A DNA stretch of 28,304 bases, taken from contig CAYUMU010000088.1 of the NCBI GenBank assembly GCA_964445985.1, positions 1 through 28,304 of the forward strand. Reading direction: 5' to 3'. The position numbers and the translations under genes were made by a program. This DNA is from CAYUMU01 sp964445985. GTDB lineage: Bacteria > Planctomycetota > Planctomycetia > Pirellulales > S012-138. This document shows, piece by piece, positions 23,642 through 28,304 of this stretch; positions within the stretch are counted from its first letter, which is position 1; every line of letters begins with the position of its first letter. The notes below the pieces were generated by a model, which saw only the letters and a program-made list of their open reading frames with translations, was not told the origin of the DNA and ran no database searches.

Positions 23642-24512
23642 CTTGTTCCAACTTTAATAAGTCCGCGCCAGCCTATGCGAAAGGTACGTGTGCAGCGCCA
23701 CGTCGAGCGGTTGGTTGGTGGGCATCAGCACATAATCGCTGCCGGTTTCCAGGCAGCCGCGTTTGATGGTTTGCAGGTAATTGCTGAACTGTTCCAGGTA
23801 GGCCTTGCGGAGCGCGCGGGGATCGACGGCGACCGAGGGCCAGCCTTCCAGCCCGTTGAAACGGGATGATTGCCGGAAGGGGAAATCGAGTTCGTCGGGA
23901 TCGAGCACGTGGAACAGCACCACGTCGTGGCGGCGATGCCGGAGGTGTTTGAGGCCGGCCAGGATGGCTTCAGGGCGGTCGAACAGGTCGCTGAAGATCA
24001 GCACCACGCCGCGTTTGGTGAACCGCTCGGCCAGGCTGTGGAAGATGGCGCCCGCGGTGGTTTTGCCCTGGGGGAGGGTGTTTTCGAGCACGCCGACCAG
24101 TTCTTTGAAGTGGGTAGGCGTGCTGCCCGGTCGCAGCACGGTGCGGACCTCGCTATCGAACGTGGTGAGGCCGGCGCTGTCTTGTTGGCGGATGACCAGG
24201 TAGGCCAACGCGGCTGCCGCGGTTTTGGCGTACTCGAGCTTGGAGAGGGCGGCCCTTTCGCCCTGGTAGAGCATGCTTTCGCTGGCATCGACCAGGGCGT
24301 AGGCCACGAGGTTGGTTTCTTGTTCGTACTGCTTGAGGTAGATCTTGTCGGAGCGGCCGTAGACTTTCCAATCGACATAGCGCAGATCGTCGCCGGGCAC
24401 GTATTCGCGGTGCTGCGCGAATTCGATGGAAATGCCGTGGTAGGGGCTGCGGTGCAAGCCGGAGACGTACCCTTCCACGATGTGGCGTGCCCTCAGCTCC
24501 AAGCCGGAGAGC

Positions 24513-25571
<1,059 letters not shown>

Positions 25572-25691
25572 AAACTCTCCGGCACGGCCGAGCCTGGGTG
25601 GCAGGGGTGGGGGACTTGTTAATTGGTGAGGGCGGCGCCCGAGGTGAAGATCGAGAACGCCCCGATCAGACATTTTAAGGGGAGCCGTCGT

Positions 25692-28076
25692 TCAAGGTGG
25701 CAATCGAAATGCCCAAATTTTTTCGCTGCCGGCGATCAGCAAGTAATTCTGTGCAACGATGAGATTTCCACCTTCGACGCCCCGCGGTTCCAAGGCGATG
25801 GGTTGACGAATGGGCACGCCGGTGGCGGCATCGAGCGGATAGATTTCTTCGCGGGTGGGCCAATACACGACACCTCCCGCTTCTGTACCACCGGCTGGGG
25901 TGCCGCCCGCTGGGGCGTCGACGATCAGGACACCGCGGCCGAAGCCGTTGGGGAGCTGGTTTTCGGCCGGGTATTCATAGTTCAGGCGGCCGCCTTGCAC
26001 GCTAAAGCCATAAACCTTGTCGCCGGTGGCAATGAGATGGCCGGCGGCCACGCCCAGCAGGTGAACGGCATCGGGACGGTGCGACGACTCCCACAGCAGC
26101 AAGCCGGTGTGGGCATCGAAAGCGTAAATGCCGGGCGAATCGGCGGGGGCCGCAAACAGCCGGCCGCCGTGATAAACGGCCGGATTCAAATCGCGATAAT
26201 AGTGGGCCGGTTTGTCTTCGGGATCGAGGGGCGACCGGCCCTCGGCGCGGGGGTATCGCGCGACCCACCGCAACCGGCCATCGGCGGCATCGAGCGCCGC
26301 CACGGCGCCCAGGTTGGTGTTGTAGTACAGGCGACCGTCGGCAAGCGTGAGCAGGTTGTGGGTGGCTTCGTCCACATTGCCGCCGCCGGGCGTGGCGCTG
26401 GTGCAGACCAAGGTTTTCCAAAGCTGCGCGCCGCTATCGGCGTCGAAGCATATCACGTGGGCCTGGCTGCGGAGACCGCCTCGCCGCAGGCCGGCGTAAA
26501 CCCGGGCACCGTCGGAAACGGGCGCGCCTTCGAGCGACCAGTCCGACGTTTCCGGCGTGTGCTGCCAGAGCAGCGATCCTTGGGCGGCCAGGTCGAGGCA
26601 GATCAGTTGGTTCTGGCCGGCCAGCGGCAAGCGGCGCGAGGTCATGGGCACCGTGATCGGCGAGCCCATGCGGGCAAAGAGCCGGTGGCCATGCACGGTG
26701 AGCGTATAGCGAGGGACGCCCAGCAGGGATTGGATGCGGGTGGGCACGCGGTCGAATTGGGCGGTGCGGAAGATTTCGCCTTCGGGTCGGTCGCGGCCGG
26801 CGGCCCAAAGGGGCTTGCCACTGGCCACATCGAAGCCGAACACTTGATGTTCGTTCGCATAGAAGAGTTGATTGCCGACCACCACGGGATGGTAGCTCAG
26901 CGGGTCGGCCGACGTTTCGGCCACGCGGCGGGGACGCAGCCCTAGCCGGGCGCCGATGTCTGGGTCGGGGAGCGTGACCTTTTTGAGCGGCAAGCTCCAG
27001 GCGGGGGCAGAGATATCGATATCGCCGGAGGCCACGCCATTTCGCCGCGTGTTTTCGGCGAAGGTGCGCCAGTCGGGTTCGGTTGCCGGCGACTTCCAGT
27101 CGTCGCTGGCCGCGAGCAGGCTTTCCAGCGTTTCGGCCAGCGAACCTTCTTTGGCGGCCAGGGTTCCCGAGGCATCGCCGTAGGTTTGCCGAAAGCGGGC
27201 AATCTCGGCGGCCGCCCGGTCGCGCGAGCCTTCGAGGATGGAAACCAGCGCCAGCCGGGCCGCGACCTGGGCCGGGGGGATTTCGGACTCGGGGTAGAAC
27301 AACTGGGGAGCCCAGCCGCGAGCCACCCAAAGCCGGCCGAGGGACTGAGAAACCTCGGGGGCCAGCGGGGCTGCTTTCAGCTGATAGGCGGGGACGCCGG
27401 CCGCTGTGGATTTTTCGTAGTGGGTGTCGAGCGACTTGGCGTCTTGCGGGCTGAGCGGGGCATGCAGCCGGATCGATTCAAAATAGGCCGCCGGAATGGT
27501 TCGCCAGCTTTCTTCGCGGAGCGGCAACAGACGGCTCCAGGCCGAGCGGGCCGCGGCCGCGTGGCCCTGCTCCAGCGCCAGTTCGCCATAAGCGAGCAGA
27601 GCGTCGTCCCCCCAACTGCTGCAAAAGAACTCATCGATGAGGCGGGCAAGCTGCGCCCGGTCGCGCTGGGCCAACGCCGTGGCATACATGCGCTCGGCCA
27701 ACGGATCGACCCTGCGGCGGTAGATGGCCAAGGCCTCGGGGGGCAGACCGGCCAACACCCGCTGCACGTGGTCGCGCAGCGGCAGGTAACGCTGGGTTTT
27801 GGGGAAGGCCGGATCGACAACGGCCAAGGGCAAGAGCACGTCGCCCTGCTCGGCCATCAAGCGGCGCAGGGTTTCAATGCCTTCGTCCCACTCTTCGGCC
27901 GCCAGGTAAGCCTCGGCCTGTTGCAAATGATTGCGGGCCGTGCTGTCGGCCTCGGGGATGGTGACTTCGGTGGAAAGCTCGATCCGTCGCGGCATGGCGT
28001 CGAACGGGAATCGCGGCTGCTGGAAGAACTGGGCCGAGGCGGGAGAGGCCAGCCAGAGCCACGCGCAGCACAGCAA
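25692..28076 (-). CDS. Secreted PQQ-like beta-propeller protein with helical N-terminal region
   Basis: The 794-residue protein starts at a TTG (28076); no ATG lies closer, and the next residues form a signal peptide (LCCAWLWLASPASAQ) cut before FFQQP. Residues about 45-330 are helical with short repeats like TPRs (NHLQQAEAYLAAEEWDEGIE). Residues about 400-794 are a PQQ-type propeller with typical blades: VFGFDVASGKPLWAAG, LICLDLAAQGSLLWQ, VICFDADSGAQLWKT, VAALDAADGRLRWVA and IYAFDAHTGLLLWESS. A Gly/Thr-rich repeat (APAGGTPAGGTEAGG) lies in a loop near the end. The blade signature does not by itself prove cofactor binding. It is probably a periplasmic scaffold or sensor. It is first in the leftward run with MoxR and DUF58. 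Confidence 0.82.
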   Translation of the reverse strand: MLCCAWLWLASPASAQFFQQPRFPFDAMPRRIELSTEVTIPEADSTARNHLQQAEAYLAAEEWDEGIETLRRLMAEQGDVLLPLAVVDPAFPKTQRYLPLRDHVQRVLAGLPPEALAIYRRRVDPLAERMYATALAQRDRAQLARLIDEFFCSSWGDDALLAYGELALEQGHAAAARSAWSRLLPLREESWRTIPAAYFESIRLHAPLSPQDAKSLDTHYEKSTAAGVPAYQLKAAPLAPEVSQSLGRLWVARGWAPQLFYPESEIPPAQVAARLALVSILEGSRDRAAAEIARFRQTYGDASGTLAAKEGSLAETLESLLAASDDWKSPATEPDWRTFAENTRRNGVASGDIDISAPAWSLPLKKVTLPDPDIGARLGLRPRRVAETSADPLSYHPVVVGNQLFYANEHQVFGFDVASGKPLWAAGRDRPEGEIFRTAQFDRVPTRIQSLLGVPRYTLTVHGHRLFARMGSPITVPMTSRRLPLAGQNQLICLDLAAQGSLLWQHTPETSDWSLEGAPVSDGARVYAGLRRGGLRSQAHVICFDADSGAQLWKTLVCTSATPGGGNVDEATHNLLTLADGRLYYNTNLGAVAALDAADGRLRWVARYPRAEGRSPLDPEDKPAHYYRDLNPAVYHGGRLFAAPADSPGIYAFDAHTGLLLWESSHRPDAVHLLGVAAGHLIATGDKVYGFSVQGGRLNYEYPAENQLPNGFGRGVLIVDAPAGGTPAGGTEAGGVVYWPTREEIYPLDAATGVPIRQPIALEPRGVEGGNLIVAQNYLLIAGSEKIWAFRLPP

Positions 28077-28190
28077 CCCCAGCCCTCGGACGCAGGCGGG
28101 GCGAGGGACGCTAGAGTCTGCCGGTGAAAAGGTCCACGCGCTGATGGTGCGAGTTCCTGGGAAAGTGCGCGGAATGCCGCCAACGCTTGT

Positions 28191-28219
28191 AGTATAGACC
28201 GGGACCCGGACGTGGGAAA
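28191..28219 (-). promoter_or_regulatory. Possible promoter of the PQQ-like/MoxR/DUF58 run
   Basis: On the minus strand TATACT (28196-28191) makes a good -10 box. The hexamer 17 bases upstream is TTTCCC (28219-28214), a poor -35. The transcript would have a leader of roughly 108 bases before the TTG start. Other promoter positions are possible. Confidence 0.3.
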
Positions 28220-28304
28220 CCTCGCGGCACGCGGGCTCCCTTGCTCATGGAAGTGTGCCACTTCCCTGAAAGAGTTTGAGCTGTCAACCCGGTTTAAGGG
28301 CGCA

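Noticed and set aside
25623..28127. Plus-strand frames of 440 and 313 codons opposite the PQQ-like gene
   Set aside because: They are shadows caused by high GC; the minus strand has a signal peptide and clear propeller blades.

Overview
The window looks like a piece of a planctomycete chromosome, most likely near the Pirellulales or Gemmatales. This is inferred from gene content: a DUF1549/DUF1553 plus DUF1501 pair, a secreted beta-propeller protein with a C-terminal di-heme cytochrome, a large PQQ-type propeller protein, MoxR/DUF58, and a long Hsp70 with a DUF3731-type tail. From about 6.5 kb onward the DNA is GC-rich, and many long antisense frames are shadows of the real genes.

Positions 1-6.4 kb form an eroding accessory region that looks less GC-rich by eye. 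It starts inside a minus-strand reading frame joining the first ~75 residues of a DUF488 protein to the C-terminal part of an IS66 transposase. Then come a 716-residue protein with one SUKH-like and two DUF2716-like domains, which looks like a multi-domain immunity protein, a small secreted protein, and a small Lys/Ala-rich gene broken by one base. A plus-strand run (3902-5355) holds a scrambled pRiA4b ORF-3-like gene, two small conserved-looking genes and a truncated 31-codon gene. A 370-bp internally deleted IS66 derivative (5352-5721) supplies the stop codon of that truncated gene. On its other side it cuts off the 3' end of an XRE-type gene, the last of a three-gene minus-strand operon (RHH regulator, short protein, XRE protein) that has a good sigma70-like promoter.

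Positions 6.5-16.3 kb look like ordinary chromosome. An Hsp70-family protein and a PP2C phosphatase are divergently transcribed across a 446-bp region with a strong G-quadruplex motif. They are followed by a D-2-hydroxyacid dehydrogenase, an HDOD signalling protein with a ruined GGDEF-like domain, a family 2 glycosyltransferase, and an isocitrate/isopropylmalate dehydrogenase-family enzyme.

Positions 16.6-28.3 kb hold a secreted YVTN propeller/di-heme cytochrome protein and, divergent to it, a ketoacyl-synthase homologue whose catalytic Cys is replaced by Glu. Next is the DUF1549/DUF1553-DUF1501 pair, whose first protein carries two EF-hands. Last is a minus-strand run: PQQ-like propeller protein, MoxR ATPase and DUF58 protein. 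A 24-bp palindromic repeat appears in two intergenic gaps, behind the KAS-like gene and behind the DUF1501 gene.

The strongest candidates for something new are the Glu-for-Cys ketoacyl-synthase homologue, the EF-hand insertion in a DUF1549/DUF1553 protein, the SUKH-DUF2716-DUF2716 protein, and the two IS66 deletion derivatives that have made chimeric or truncated genes. No tRNA, rRNA or CRISPR array was seen.
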